Of a stretch of 64,000 nucleotides of DNA, positions 27,757 through 36,715 are shown in pieces. This DNA comes from Dyadobacter sp. NIV53 (GTDB taxonomy: Bacteria; Bacteroidota; Bacteroidia; Cytophagales; Spirosomataceae). How positions within the stretch are numbered: the first letter of the stretch is position 1; each line of letters begins with the position of its first letter. The notes below the pieces were generated by a model. That model made no database searches and was not told where the DNA came from. It worked only from the letters and a program-made list of their open reading frames with translations. The position numbers and the translations under genes were made by a program. Where the stretch lies: assembly GCF_019711195.1 (NCBI RefSeq), contig NZ_CP081299.1, positions 1,736,001-1,800,000 of the forward strand, read 5' to 3'.

Positions 27757-29148
27757 TCACACCTTTATCAAGCTCCTTCCCAATTCTAAATTCGCAATAG
27801 CTGGGTGCAAAACACATTTTTTATAGAAAAAAAATTCATATCCATGCCCATACCCATACAAAGAATCGTTCACATAGTCCCAGTCATAATTTTCCATGTA
27901 GTATTTTTCTGAATTTATTGGCTCATTTAGAAACTTTTTTCTAACCTTTATACTGGACGTATCAGTAATTAAGTAATTGGCACCTGCTAAACCAATTCCA
28001 TCTCCTTGAAGATATTTTGATTTTCCGTTATCATCAAAAATTATTCTGTGAGCAGCATAAATATCTTCTAATAGTATGGAAGGAGTAACTTTGACGCTTC
28101 CATCAAAAAATTCAAATTCTAAACTACCATTGACCGATTCTCCTGGCTTGTCAGAAGCAGCTTCAATCCATTTAATATACTTTAATTTTTTATTTATGAG
28201 TGAAGCACTGGTAGAGACATTATTTCCAAATACCACACCACCATAGGTCTTGGTATCCATTTTCATATTTTGAAACTTTCGTGAGCTCTCTGTTTTGAAA
28301 TGTCTTTCTTGGTAATTTTTATACTGATCTTCAATTCTAATCAATTGTTTATTTTCATTTAAAACAGTTCCTTGAGGCATTTTTTCAGAACTATAATACC
28401 TTGATATCTTATTCAATGCTGCATCAGTCTGCGCTGCCTGATATGACTTTTGTAGTTCTTTTACTATCTTTATAAGTCTGTCCCTTTGTGATGGTGGTAT
28501 TGAAGCGCTGTTAATTCCCTTAATAAGAGCATCATAATTGTCTGAACTGCTTCTTAATATATCGTAGACCTTTTTATCTGTAAGATTAAAATAATTTTTT
28601 AAAATTCCTGTGGAACCGCCAAGTGCTCTTGCATCGCTATATTTAGTAATTGCCATTATAGGCTCTCTTACTGAGCTAGATATAGGTATGTTCGAAGATT
28701 CTATACTACTCAAATTCTTAAATAAAATTTTCTCTTCAGTATTGAAACTGAATTTGTCTAGTAAAGTTGTCAATGTGTGTTCATATCGGACCGATTCATA
28801 TCTTTGGGCAAGATTATTTGCCAGTAATGCCAGCATACGCTCACCTGAGTTTCCGTCCACAGCCAAATATGCAGTTTCGATTTTGCGAACTGCAGGAAAA
28901 CGATCCCATTTCAATTTTAAATTTTCTGGTGGGTTGAATCCTATCTCGGCTAGCAAACTGGCAGTTCTGTCAGATCCTAAATTAGTATATTTTGCTATTG
29001 ACTCAATCGATGATTGAATGGGAATTGTCTGTCCTACCGAATATAATATCTGTGAAAAATATAAAGCTATTACTAATAAAACAGAAACATATTTATTAGT
29101 GATGAGTAATGGCCTTCCTGGTTTGATTATTCTAATAGACTTTTTCAT
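27757..29148 (-). CDS. exported protein of unknown function
   Basis: The 463-residue product has an N-terminal hydrophobic signal region (YVSVLLVIALYFSQILYSVG, residues ~21-40). A mainly helical domain rich in Ser follows, then a beta-rich C-terminal half with aromatic segments (MENYDWDYVNDSLYGYGHGY). No catalytic motif is recognised. It ends 2 bp before a continuing frame (27255-27755), so the natural protein was probably longer. A truncated gene ends 3 bp upstream of its start, so the two were in one operon. Confidence 0.65.
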   Translation of the reverse strand: MKKSIRIIKPGRPLLITNKYVSVLLVIALYFSQILYSVGQTIPIQSSIESIAKYTNLGSDRTASLLAEIGFNPPENLKLKWDRFPAVRKIETAYLAVDGNSGERMLALLANNLAQRYESVRYEHTLTTLLDKFSFNTEEKILFKNLSSIESSNIPISSSVREPIMAITKYSDARALGGSTGILKNYFNLTDKKVYDILRSSSDNYDALIKGINSASIPPSQRDRLIKIVKELQKSYQAAQTDAALNKISRYYSSEKMPQGTVLNENKQLIRIEDQYKNYQERHFKTESSRKFQNMKMDTKTYGGVVFGNNVSTSASLINKKLKYIKWIEAASDKPGESVNGSLEFEFFDGSVKVTPSILLEDIYAAHRIIFDDNGKSKYLQGDGIGLAGANYLITDTSSIKVRKKFLNEPINSEKYYMENYDWDYVNDSLYGYGHGYEFFFYKKCVLHPAIANLELGRSLIKV

Positions 29149-29150
29149 AT

Positions 29151-29340
29151 TTAACTGTTTTTAAGGTTCATTAAAGATTCGAGTAATTTCATTCTAGCAG
29201 ACTTAGCTTTTGTGCTAAACTGATCGTAAGGAACCACTAAAAGTAAGGCTGCGAGCATTCGTGGTCCATTCAGCCTTGCTTCATGAAAAACGTCTTCCCA
29301 AAATTCAAATGGAGAAACCGTGTCTTCGGGTAATAGATAG
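29151..29340 (-). pseudogene. 3' remnant of a gene cut by an IS3-family element
   Basis: Only the last ~62 codons remain: LPEDTVSPFEFWEDVFHEAR followed by a helical end, with a TAA at 29151. The open frame stops at the left end of the IS at 29341. It sits 3 bp upstream of the exported-protein gene on the same strand. Confidence 0.6.
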
Positions 29341-29399
29341 TGGACTTGCTACCTTTAAGTGGACATTGAGTTAAGTGAAACTTTTATAACTTAACACTT

Positions 29400-29714
29400 A
29401 TGTCTGGAGAAAGAAGAGTATTTGACAAGGAGTTCAAACTGATGAGCGTTGAACTAAGCAATAGCCGCACAGACCTTGCTGCACTGGCAAAAGAATTGGA
29501 TGTTCCACCTGCTATGCTATACCGCTGGCGTAGAGAGTTTTCTGCGAAACAAAACGGTAGTTTTCCTGGCAACGGAAAGGTGATTTTAAGTGAAACGGAA
29601 CAGGAATTGGCCCGGCTAAGGAAAGAACTCCGCGACACACAACTTGAACGAGATATCTTAAAAAAGGCTGTAGGCATTTTCTCCAGGAGCGATGGCAAAT
29701 ATTCGGGTTCATAA
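29400..29714 (+). CDS. IS3-family transposase OrfA
   Basis: This 104-residue protein has an N-terminal HTH (RRVFDKEFKLMSVELSNS, then LAALAKELDVPPAMLYRWRR) and a C-terminal leucine-zipper coiled coil (LSETEQELARLRKELRDTQL). It binds the IS ends and regulates transposition. The A_AAA_AAG heptamer in its last quarter allows production of an OrfAB fusion. Confidence 0.92.
   Translation: MSGERRVFDKEFKLMSVELSNSRTDLAALAKELDVPPAMLYRWRREFSAKQNGSFPGNGKVILSETEQELARLRKELRDTQLERDILKKAVGIFSRSDGKYSGS
29660..29666 (+). other. A_AAA_AAG -1 frameshift site of the IS3 element
   Basis: In the orfA frame the codons are TTA AAA AAG within DILKKAVG. A -1 slip leads to GGC TGT AGG and then through FIKDHRKIFPIEKMC into orfB. 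This is the established way IS3-family elements make OrfAB. Confidence 0.85.
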
Positions 29715-29746
29715 AGGATCACCGGAAAATATTTCCCATTGAGAAA

Positions 29747-30577
29747 ATGTGCATGGTTTTTAAGGTAAGCAGAAGCAGGTTTTATACTTGGCTGAGCAAT
29801 AAACTATCGGATACAGCTATTGAAAATCAGACCCTTATCGATAAAATAATTGTTATTCATGGGGATAGTAAACAAACGTACGGAAGCCCCAGGGTCACTC
29901 AGGAATTGTACAAACTGGGGGTGAAAGTGTCCCGTCCAAGGGTCGCCAGACTGATGAAGAAAGCAAAAATAAGAAGTATTGTCAAGAGAAAATTCCGTGT
30001 CACAACAGATTCTGAACATACATATCCGGTTGTAGCAAATAAGCTTAACAGGCAATTTAAAGTAGAAAAAATAGCTACTGCGTGGGTGTCTGACATCACA
30101 TACATTAAAACGACGCAAGGTTGGCTATATCTCACCATAGTACTGGATTTAGCTGACAGGAGAGTAATTGGATGGGCGCTTAGTTCAACAATGAAAGCTA
30201 TTGATACTGTGATACCTGCGTGGAAAATGGCTCTGAAAAATAGAAGCGTAACCTGTGAATTAATTTTCCATTCGGATAGGGGAATTCAATACGCCTGCAA
30301 CGAATTTAAAAGTTTGCTGGACAAAAGCCCACTGGTAATAAGAAGCATGAGCAGAAAAGGAAATTGTTGGGATAATGCGGTTGCTGAAAGTTTTTTTAAG
30401 ACCTTAAAAGCAGAATGTGTTTACCAAAATACTTTTATTAATAAACACCAGGCAGCAATAATTGTATTTGAATATATTGAAACCTGGTATAATAGAAAGA
30501 GGCTTCATTCTGCCCTCGGGTACATGTCACCAAAAGAATTTGAAGAACTTTTAAATATGCAGAAAATTGCGGCTTAA
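29747..30577 (+). CDS. IS3-family transposase OrfB (DDE integrase domain)
   Basis: The 276-residue frame carries an HTH_21 region (DSKQTYGSPRVTQELYKLGV) and the rve catalytic core. The core shows the first Asp in WVSDITYIKT, the second in FHSDRGIQYA, and the Glu in WDNAVAESFFKTLKAE. It is in the -1 frame relative to orfA, and its open frame extends upstream of the ATG into orfA, so the active protein is the OrfAB fusion. It looks intact. Confidence 0.93.
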   Translation: MCMVFKVSRSRFYTWLSNKLSDTAIENQTLIDKIIVIHGDSKQTYGSPRVTQELYKLGVKVSRPRVARLMKKAKIRSIVKRKFRVTTDSEHTYPVVANKLNRQFKVEKIATAWVSDITYIKTTQGWLYLTIVLDLADRRVIGWALSSTMKAIDTVIPAWKMALKNRSVTCELIFHSDRGIQYACNEFKSLLDKSPLVIRSMSRKGNCWDNAVAESFFKTLKAECVYQNTFINKHQAAIIVFEYIETWYNRKRLHSALGYMSPKEFEELLNMQKIAA

Positions 30578-30607
30578 CATTTTGTCCTCTTTATTGTTGC
30601 AATTCCA

Positions 30608-30770
30608 AATCCGATCCAAGTCCTATCGTTCTTGAATACCCTTCAAATTTCCCTGTCTGAATATACTCTACTTTAAATGAGGCACCACTTCCCGGAGTAA
30701 TCTCATTTGCATCTTTTGAACAGGATAAAAACATAACGGGAATAACTAGAGCAAAAATAATCTTTCTCAT
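30608..30770 (-). pseudogene. 5' remnant of a lipoprotein gene cut by the IS3 element
   Basis: It starts MRKIIFALVIPVMFLSCSKD, a lipoprotein signal with the cysteine at residue 17. It continues for ~37 residues (SFKVEYIQTGKFEGYSRTIG) and runs into the right end of the IS, where a stop occurs at 30591. It may be the 5' end of the gene whose 3' end lies at 29151-29340, but the frames do not join in a simple way. Confidence 0.6.
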
Positions 30771-30800
30771 AATTAGTTTATTTAAATAATCGATATACAA

Positions 30801-31124
30801 ATTTATAATTAATAAATATAAATCAATAATATCTACTATTGAAACTTTAATTATGCATTAAAAGCTATCTTATGTAGCTTTATTAATGACTTTAGATTAA
30901 CCTTACTCATAACAAGTCCCTTTATTTCGATATCCTTCTTTTTAGTTTGCGAATCTCTCTAATTACCTGTCCTTGATCACTAGATGCTCCGGCAAGTCTG
31001 AGGTTTATCTGACAAATGGGCGAAAAACGGCGCTAGAAAACTAGGTATTTAGTTTCTTAAAGTATTTTTTCATCATCCGCGACTACGATCCATTTGTAAC
31101 GAAAACCATATGCTACTGAAATCG
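30801..31124. other. AT-rich spacer without a recognisable gene
   Basis: I see no coding frame, tRNA or strong hairpin here. The right half (from ~31090) leads into the left end of the second IS3-family element. Confidence 0.5.
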
Positions 31125-31185
31125 GTTGACACTTATCCGGTTTTTGCATATCCGGCTGGTATTGGACGTTTCCAAAACGTATTTT

Positions 31186-32028
31186 TTAGTACGGGTACCA
31201 CTTAAGTGGCAGGGGGCCTGTCCGATGATGTGCCTGGTGAGGGGTCAGATAACCGATTGAAGCATGTGGCCGCATGGTGTTATAATTGTTGATGGCTTTC
31301 TCAACTGCCTCTCTTGCTGCTGAAAAAGAAACAAAACCATGCAGGCCAAAGTCTTCCTTTAGTGTCCGGAACACCCGTTCGGCCATGGCATTTTCGGTGG
31401 GATCGCCGCTCTGGGTCATGATGATGGTCACGCAGTTATCTCCCAGCCGATCAACATGTTTCCACGAGCAATACTGTACGCCCCGATCCGAATGGTGAAT
31501 TAGGGGTTTGTCAGATTTTCCTCGTGACAAAAGTGCCATGTCCAGGGCCTGTACCGATCCTCTGGCCTGCATGGTTTTATCCAGATGCCAGCCGACGATT
31601 TTACGTGAATAAGCATCCATAATGACAGACCAATAAACAAAATTTGAACCCAGTGGGATATAAGTCATATCAGTGACCCATAGCATGTTAGGCCGGTTAG
31701 GCACTACATTTTTTGCCCGGTTCGGGTATTTGTAATAACAATGGTCAGAGTCAGTGGTCTTAACCCGTTTTCTTTTCTTGATTGACAATAAATTACTGTC
31801 CTTCAGTAGCTTATGCAATTTATCCCGTCCTAGTTTAAGCTGGTGCTTCCTGATAAGATCCTGTATAACCTCATGCAGTTTCGCAGTTCCAATACCTGGG
31901 ATTTTGCGCCTGATCTGTCGGACTTCTTCCAGGATCAGATCCTTTTGAAAACATTTTTTCTCCTGACGCCCGGCAGCCGCATACCAGGCTTGTCTTGTCA
32001 ACCCAAACAACTTACACAACTGCTTCAT
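31186..32028 (-). CDS. IS3-family transposase OrfB
   Basis: This 280-residue integrase-type transposase has an N-terminal HTH_21-like region (RRKIPGIGTAKLHEVIQDL) and a DDE core. The core motifs are WVTDMTYIPL (first Asp), IHHSDRGVQY (second Asp) and NAMAERVFRTLKEDF (Glu). Its frame is open upstream of the ATG for 28 codons to a TAA. It is linked to orfA by a -1 slip at 32094-32100. The core residues are intact. Confidence 0.92.
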   Translation of the reverse strand: MKQLCKLFGLTRQAWYAAAGRQEKKCFQKDLILEEVRQIRRKIPGIGTAKLHEVIQDLIRKHQLKLGRDKLHKLLKDSNLLSIKKRKRVKTTDSDHCYYKYPNRAKNVVPNRPNMLWVTDMTYIPLGSNFVYWSVIMDAYSRKIVGWHLDKTMQARGSVQALDMALLSRGKSDKPLIHHSDRGVQYCSWKHVDRLGDNCVTIIMTQSGDPTENAMAERVFRTLKEDFGLHGFVSFSAAREAVEKAINNYNTMRPHASIGYLTPHQAHHRTGPLPLKWYPY

Positions 32029-32093
32029 ACCCGTAAGAGGGTAGCGACGGGTCAGTTTTTCGGTTGAACGGTCGGTCCGCCGATGCGGCCAGA

Positions 32094-32100
32094 CTTTTTT
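32094..32100 (-). other. A_AAA_AAG -1 frameshift site of IS3 copy 2
   Basis: In the native orfA frame (FKIPILKKSGRIGGP) the codons CTA AAA AAG contain the heptamer. A -1 slip continues as VWPHRRTDRSTEKLTRRYPL into orfB. Confidence 0.7.
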
Positions 32101-32112
32101 AGGATCGGAATT

Positions 32113-32451
32113 TTAAACCGCGCTGGCGGCCCAGTCTTCTTCCGCAATCTGGATGGCAATCTCAAAGGCTTCGGCTTTAAGCCGCAGGAATTTGTTCTCT
32201 TTTTCAGATTCCAGAAGCCGCTTTTCAAGGACTTTCAGGTAAGATGCATCAGTTTTCTTTTTCATAGTCTGCTTAAAAAATGAATGGGAAGATAAATGAC
32301 GTTTTAAACGGTGCCTGAAGTACCACCGGTTCAAGCGGCGGAGCTCCGTCGGTGAAATGTGCAGATTCTGATGGATCTCATGCTTGTCTGCTATTTCAGC
32401 ACGATAAATTTCTACAACTTTTCTTTTAAAAGATATAGATTGCCTGCTTTT
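32113..32451 (-). pseudogene. IS3-family OrfA, frameshifted
   Basis: The frame encodes an HTH-like region (SFKRKVVEIYRAEIADKHEI) and a coiled coil (LEKRLLESEKENKFLRLKAE), and then ends at AEEDWAASAV. The expected C-terminus (KIPILKKSGRIGG) lies in the next frame, so a 1-nt indel between 32115 and 32130 has broken it. No ATG opens the frame; the 5' end is also doubtful. Confidence 0.65.
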
Positions 32452-32521
32452 TTATTTCTTTGTAATACGTTAATATACAGGATGTTACGAGTTTAATGTA
32501 CACTAAAACCAGTAGATATGA

Positions 32522-32557
32522 TTTGTTGTATAACTTAGATTATGTTAAATAGAATTT
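32522..32557 (+). repeat. 36-bp AT-rich repeat, copy 1
   Basis: This 36-bp stretch ending TTATGTTAAATAGAATTT matches 40713-40748 at 32 of 36 positions in direct orientation, 8.2 kb away. Confidence 0.7.
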
Positions 32558-32771
32558 ATGAAGCGGTTATGATTTTAAAAAGCCCTGCTCACAAGAAATC
32601 AGTTAACCACCTTCCCTACTTTTGCTTTTTAAGGCCGCTCTACATAAATACTGCTCTCTGATTCTTTCCATCTGGCAAGAACATGATTGCGGCGCTGGCT
32701 TTTTTTCTGCCGGCCAGTTTCTTTGTCTAAAAAAGAGCCTGACATCAGCTTTTAGATTGCGAGAGTTAAAT

Positions 32772-33704
32772 TTATTTGTCTGTCAGCACAAATATGCTGT
32801 CAAACAGGTTTGTTTTTGTGATGGTCAGCTGATCGAAAAAAGAGATCCCCTGATCATTTTTTCTTTCAATGTTTACCAAACCAAACCAGTGCGCAAAACT
32901 TTCAACAAAGCGGATGTCATAAACCAGATGAAAATCAGCTACGGCCGGGTTTTGTATGCCAGCCTGGTGGTTTTCCCATAGCTGCTTTTCAAAGGCCTGC
33001 ATGAGTTTCAGACTGTAAAACTGACTGCTTCGGGGCTGATCTGCATACCTGGCTAATAATACTAGTGAGAACGCCCATCCCAGCTGCCCGTATCTTCCCT
33101 CATCCGGGTAATCGTAAAAGTTGCCCCAGTGAAATGTTGATCCAAAGAAAAGCAGCAGATTCTCAAAACGGTGGCTGTCACTTTGAATTCTGAATTTTTC
33201 ACCTTTCTGGGTCAGTGAAAGGGTGTTGCCCCGTTTTTTTACAATCCCTTCACTAAGCAGGTAATGTTTCAGCGGCCATAGGTAAGGAATTTCCTCTTCC
33301 AGGATCCTTTTTGCATACGCCATGTACTTCCAGCTGATTAGATGCTGATTATAAAGAAGCTCACATACGCGGACAGGGAGGTTTCCTTTCGTTGTCAGTT
33401 TCAGACTACCTTCATGATAGATCTGACCTATCAGCAGGTCCGAAAGCCTCAGAAGCGGGACCTGACTAAAATGATTATTTACATGCTCTCTTATCTGTAA
33501 TATACATCTGTCGGAAAGCGGCTGATTAAGTAAAACATCCATTTGAGAGGGACTTACGCTGTCAAAATCAGCGAGGGGCCGGTTATTGATCTGATTCTGA
33601 TGTATGGCCATCAGTCGGTTCAGCTCGTCCAGGCTGAGCTGGCCGCTTTGCAGGTGCGGATGCAGCTTAAAAAATGAATGAATAAAGTCATCAGCTGCTC
33701 CCAT
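32772..33704 (-). CDS. hypothetical winged-helix-like protein (310 residues)
   Basis: The protein is soluble. The middle holds a segment LKLTTKGNLPVRVCELLYNQ and then LSLTQKGEKFRIQ; both look like wing/recognition elements of a winged-helix pair found in conserved hypothetical proteins near mobile elements. The C-terminal half is helical with aromatic motifs (STFHWGNFYDYPDEGRYGQL). No catalytic motif is seen. The frame is clean. Confidence 0.6.
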   Translation of the reverse strand: MGAADDFIHSFFKLHPHLQSGQLSLDELNRLMAIHQNQINNRPLADFDSVSPSQMDVLLNQPLSDRCILQIREHVNNHFSQVPLLRLSDLLIGQIYHEGSLKLTTKGNLPVRVCELLYNQHLISWKYMAYAKRILEEEIPYLWPLKHYLLSEGIVKKRGNTLSLTQKGEKFRIQSDSHRFENLLLFFGSTFHWGNFYDYPDEGRYGQLGWAFSLVLLARYADQPRSSQFYSLKLMQAFEKQLWENHQAGIQNPAVADFHLVYDIRFVESFAHWFGLVNIERKNDQGISFFDQLTITKTNLFDSIFVLTDK

Positions 33705-33906
33705 TACCGTTAATTCAACTGTTAGTTTCTCAATTATAACCTGGTGTCAGACGAGTATAGTATACCTGAATCTCAAACCTAAATTACATCATTTTTTATT
33801 ATTCTGATTTATAAGCATTTTGATACCGTCCATCAGGAATTTTTACTTTGATCATACTTTATACATCATTCTGCGCGAATAATTTTTATAAAGAATAATC
33901 TTCAAC

Positions 33907-34148
33907 CTATATCTCTAAAAGTAAATCATTTTCAACCAGGGTTATTTTGATGCGCCAAAAATCATAATTAGCCTGTTTATAACTGATCCTGCCAATAAAG
34001 TCAGAGGATAAAACATGGAGCGTGTCCGCACAAATAACATTGGAATTACACCATTGTCAGACCGGCTACCAATCTCAGTCTGTATTGCCTGGAAATTAAT
34101 CCTGATCTTCTGCCAGTCTGGTATATTAAAAAGGTTAAGGGTGCCCAT
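33907..34148 (-). pseudogene. small hypothetical gene with a 1-nt frameshift
   Basis: The frame MGTLNLFNIPDWQKIRINFQ runs to NGVIPMLF. It then continues well in another frame as CADTLHVLSSDFIGRISYKQ to a TAG at 33907. One missing T in the TTT run near 34042 explains both. The rebuilt protein would have ~80 residues. Confidence 0.5.
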
Positions 34149-34383
34149 ATTAATGTAGCACCCTTAAATAGGTCAGGCTGTGAAGCCGCCTTAACAGGTC
34201 AGTCTTTTTAGGGACGCCTAGACAATAAAATTAAAAAACCGAAAATATAAATCAAAATAATTTATTCATTTTTTTAAATAAAAATTCAGGGTAAGATATG
34301 ATATAATCATTTGTTATTGCAGCATATAATCCGGGGCTTTTCTCTTGACTGCCAGCCAAACCTAACAGCCTTGAGTTATAAGG

Positions 34384-34530
34384 CTATTTCTCCCTGATCA
34401 GCCAGGCATTTATCTTTCTTCGCAAAAGCAAGCAAAGCAAACATTTAGGATGAAGTTTATTCTTTTGATCAGTCGGCAGCTGGGGTAGGTTATCAAACCA
34501 GGTTCGCTCTTCCGGAGTCAGATAGTCTGA
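34384..34530 (-). pseudogene. short coding remnant
   Basis: A protein-like frame without a start codon reads DYLTPEERTWFDNLPQLPTD and a basic, Cys-containing tail to a TAG at 34384. Not recognised; possibly the end of a mobile-element gene. Confidence 0.35.
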
Positions 34531-34864
34531 CCCGTCCTAAAAAGCGTTGACCGTTAGTATGTCACTGAAATAAGTTGACAGTTTGGCCTACTCTACCCCG
34601 ATATTTTCAACATAAAGCATCCAGTGCAACCCAGCCCCTATACGTTTCGTTTGACATAAAAACCTGTTATGAGAACAACTCATATGCTATTTTACGTGAT
34701 TAACAAATGCTGCACGTACTTTAAAATTTTTCTTATAAAGTAGCAAACGGACCTGGAAGGATTTAGGCTACCAAGCTAACTATTGTGCTTAAAGACTGTA
34801 AATCTGTTTTAGCTGAATGAAAGACAGGAAGCAGTAACCTGGTCACTGCTTCCTAAAAAAGCTA

Positions 34865-35335
34865 TTACAGCAGTCCCTCGTCTTCAAAGGAGATAAACCC
34901 TTCACTGCCCAGGATGATATGGTCCAAAAGCGGCAGGTCCAGCAGCTCCCCTGCCAGTTTCAGTCTTCTGGTAAAGGCCCGGTCTGCCTGGCTGGCTGTC
35001 AGGTTTCCCGAAGGGTGGTTGTGGGCAATGATAAATCCGCTGGCCCCTGCCTTCAAAGCGGCTGCAAAAATGAGCTTTACATCTACGATCGTACCCGACA
35101 TGCCGCCGGATGAGATCTCACAGATGCCCAGTACTTTATTGGCCCGGTTTAAAAGCAGTATTTTACATTGCTCGATCAGATTGATTTTGCCCTGGTCCCA
35201 GGAGGCTATCAGTATATCGTACGCATCTTTCGAGCAGGTTACCTTCGGCATCTGTGAAGGTTTTACGGTGGTATGGTAAACGAGCTCGATTTCGGCTACC
35301 AGGCTGCAGAGTTGTTTGTCTGTGTTTTCCATCAT
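34865..35335 (-). CDS. RadC-like JAB-domain protein
   Basis: The 156-residue protein is a JAB/MPN+ domain of the mobile-element RadC type, lacking the N-terminal HhH region of chromosomal RadC. The JAMM metalloprotease motif is present: a Glu upstream (CEISSGG), HNHPSGNLTAS and the Asp of ASQADRAF. Such genes are frequent on plasmids, ICEs and genomic islands; the substrate is unknown and a role in DNA repair is doubtful. Confidence 0.9.
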   Translation of the reverse strand: MMENTDKQLCSLVAEIELVYHTTVKPSQMPKVTCSKDAYDILIASWDQGKINLIEQCKILLLNRANKVLGICEISSGGMSGTIVDVKLIFAAALKAGASGFIIAHNHPSGNLTASQADRAFTRRLKLAGELLDLPLLDHIILGSEGFISFEDEGLL

Positions 35336-35802
35336 CTTTTTTGTTAAAGTGAATGATGGTGCCCTTTCAGGGGAAGGCGGCAGTCCGGCACAAAAAGGAA
35401 ATGGAATAAATCAAAGCCTTGTGCGTGTGGATCCGTGTTTATGCCGGACGCTTTTTGGCCCGGACTGCGCCACTCCCCTACCTTAGCAGCTTCATTCCCG
35501 CTCACAAAAAATGAGAGAAAATAACATATAACCAGACCCGGCCTGACCAAAAATGAAAGCGGGTGAATAACCACAATGGAAGATTACTGGTAGATAACTA
35601 AACTACCGCCTTTTAAAGAACTGTTCTTTTGATTTACCCATAACATGGCTGTACAACTGCTGTAAGAACAACTACCGATCTTTAGAGGAAAGTAATAGTT
35701 ACCCCAGCATGGTTATCAATCGAAAATGAGCATTATAAATTAAGTAGCCCCGGATTTATTGGTGACTTTTTTTTAAAAGTGCGTCTTTTGCTAAAAAGAA
35801 AT
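35336..35802. other. spacer without a convincing gene
   Basis: The minus-strand frame at 35344-35574 has no protein-like features and lies in a GC-richer stretch. Nothing else is supported here. Confidence 0.4.
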
Positions 35803-36218
35803 ATGAAAGAAGAAATTTTAAAAGATCTTTCTACTGCAATCAAGACATACTGGCCGGAATCAGAATTATTGGTTCCTTTAAGTGGAAATTATACGTATGA
35901 AAGGTATATTTTTTTTATGTCAAAGATCCGGCATCGTTAGATTCCATCTGTCTATTTTTTAACAATGATAATGATGAATTTTCTTTGTCCAGTGTCGTTT
36001 GCCGATCAAAAGAATACATGGATTTCTTTAAACAACATTATCACGAAACCGGCGAAAATATCGGCATGAGCGCAAGTATAACCTTACAGTTATATATTAC
36101 CCCGTATGGTCCCAATGACTATTGGCTTGAATGCATTTCTGATGATAGGGAGCTGGAGGCAGATATCAGAATTGATACTTTGGAACTGATTGACTGGATA
36201 GACAAGGGTTTTAAATAA
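35803..36218 (+). pseudogene. hypothetical gene broken by a poly-T frameshift
   Basis: From the ATG at 35803 the frame reads MKEEILKDLSTAIKTYWPES to YERYIFF. It is then out of frame after the T8 run at 35909-35916. One more T restores YVKDPASLDSICLFFNNDND and the rest to a TAA at 36218 (ITLQLYITPYGPNDYWLECI). The rebuilt protein has ~138 residues and looks like a small soluble, possibly immunity-type protein; not recognised. Confidence 0.6.
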
Positions 36219-36715
36219 CCAACGATCTATCTAAAACAGATAGAACAATGCAGCACCTAAAAGCAGTCGGCTTAGATGAACCAGGATTGGTATTACTGAT
36301 AGGGTAAGAATTCCCTATATAATTTCTTCTCATCAAGCTTTAAGGTAATATATTTAATCCGCTATTACCTGCCGGGAAAAATGCCGGATGTAAGGCAAAA
36401 GTCACTATGTAATCCGGAATTATGCCTGTCATGAAAGATAACAGATCCGAAATGAGAATGGTAGCCTGTTAAGCTGTTTCCGGCTGTCCGAAATACTACA
36501 CCAGTAAAAAAGTGCAGTGAATACATGTATGTTGATTCCTTGCATCCTGATCGGAGCTGACACTTGTAATCAGACTTTATTTACAAAGCAGGTGCTGTAT
36601 TGAAGAAATTGAATCAAGTCATTCCAGAATCTGATCAGGGCTTTGCTTTGAGCAGCAGGTATACTGTAAAGGCTTCTATTTAATACCGGACAGCTCCCAC
36701 CTTTTTAGGATCTGT
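36219..36715. other. spacer without a recognisable gene
   Basis: No coding frame of convincing composition. The segment near 36480-36520 (GGCTGTCCGAAATACTACAC) resembles one at 50980-51000 and may be a shared gene remnant. Confidence 0.4.

Larger units (their letters stand above)
29341..30607 (+). mobile_element. IS3-family insertion sequence (copy 1)
   Basis: The ends are imperfect inverted repeats: TGGACTTGCTACCTTTAAG at the left and, read inward, TGGAATTGCAACAATAAAG at the right; both go on to (T/A)GGACA. It carries orfA and orfB with a -1 slippery site. No clear target duplication flanks it (TAG against AAT), which points to later rearrangement or an old insertion. Confidence 0.8.
31125..32500 (-). 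mobile_element. IS3-family insertion sequence (copy 2, degraded)
   Basis: It carries an orfA with an indel and an intact orfB on the minus strand. Candidate ends are TTGACACTTATCCGG near 31126 and TGTACATTAAACTCG (inward, near 32500). They match only weakly, so the limits are approximate. A stretch like the left end recurs near 34553-34578. Confidence 0.65.

Noticed and set aside
32622..32981. 119-residue plus-strand frame
   Set aside because: It overlaps the end of a better minus-strand gene and has no recognisable composition or motif.
34135..34167. 10-bp inverted repeat TTAAGGGTGC / GCACCCTTAA
   Set aside because: The loop is 13 nt and there is no T-tract; it lies at the start of a small broken gene and cannot be assigned a role.
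35344..35574. 76-residue minus-strand frame upstream of the RadC-like gene
   Set aside because: Low protein-likeness and no homologous features; probably a chance frame.
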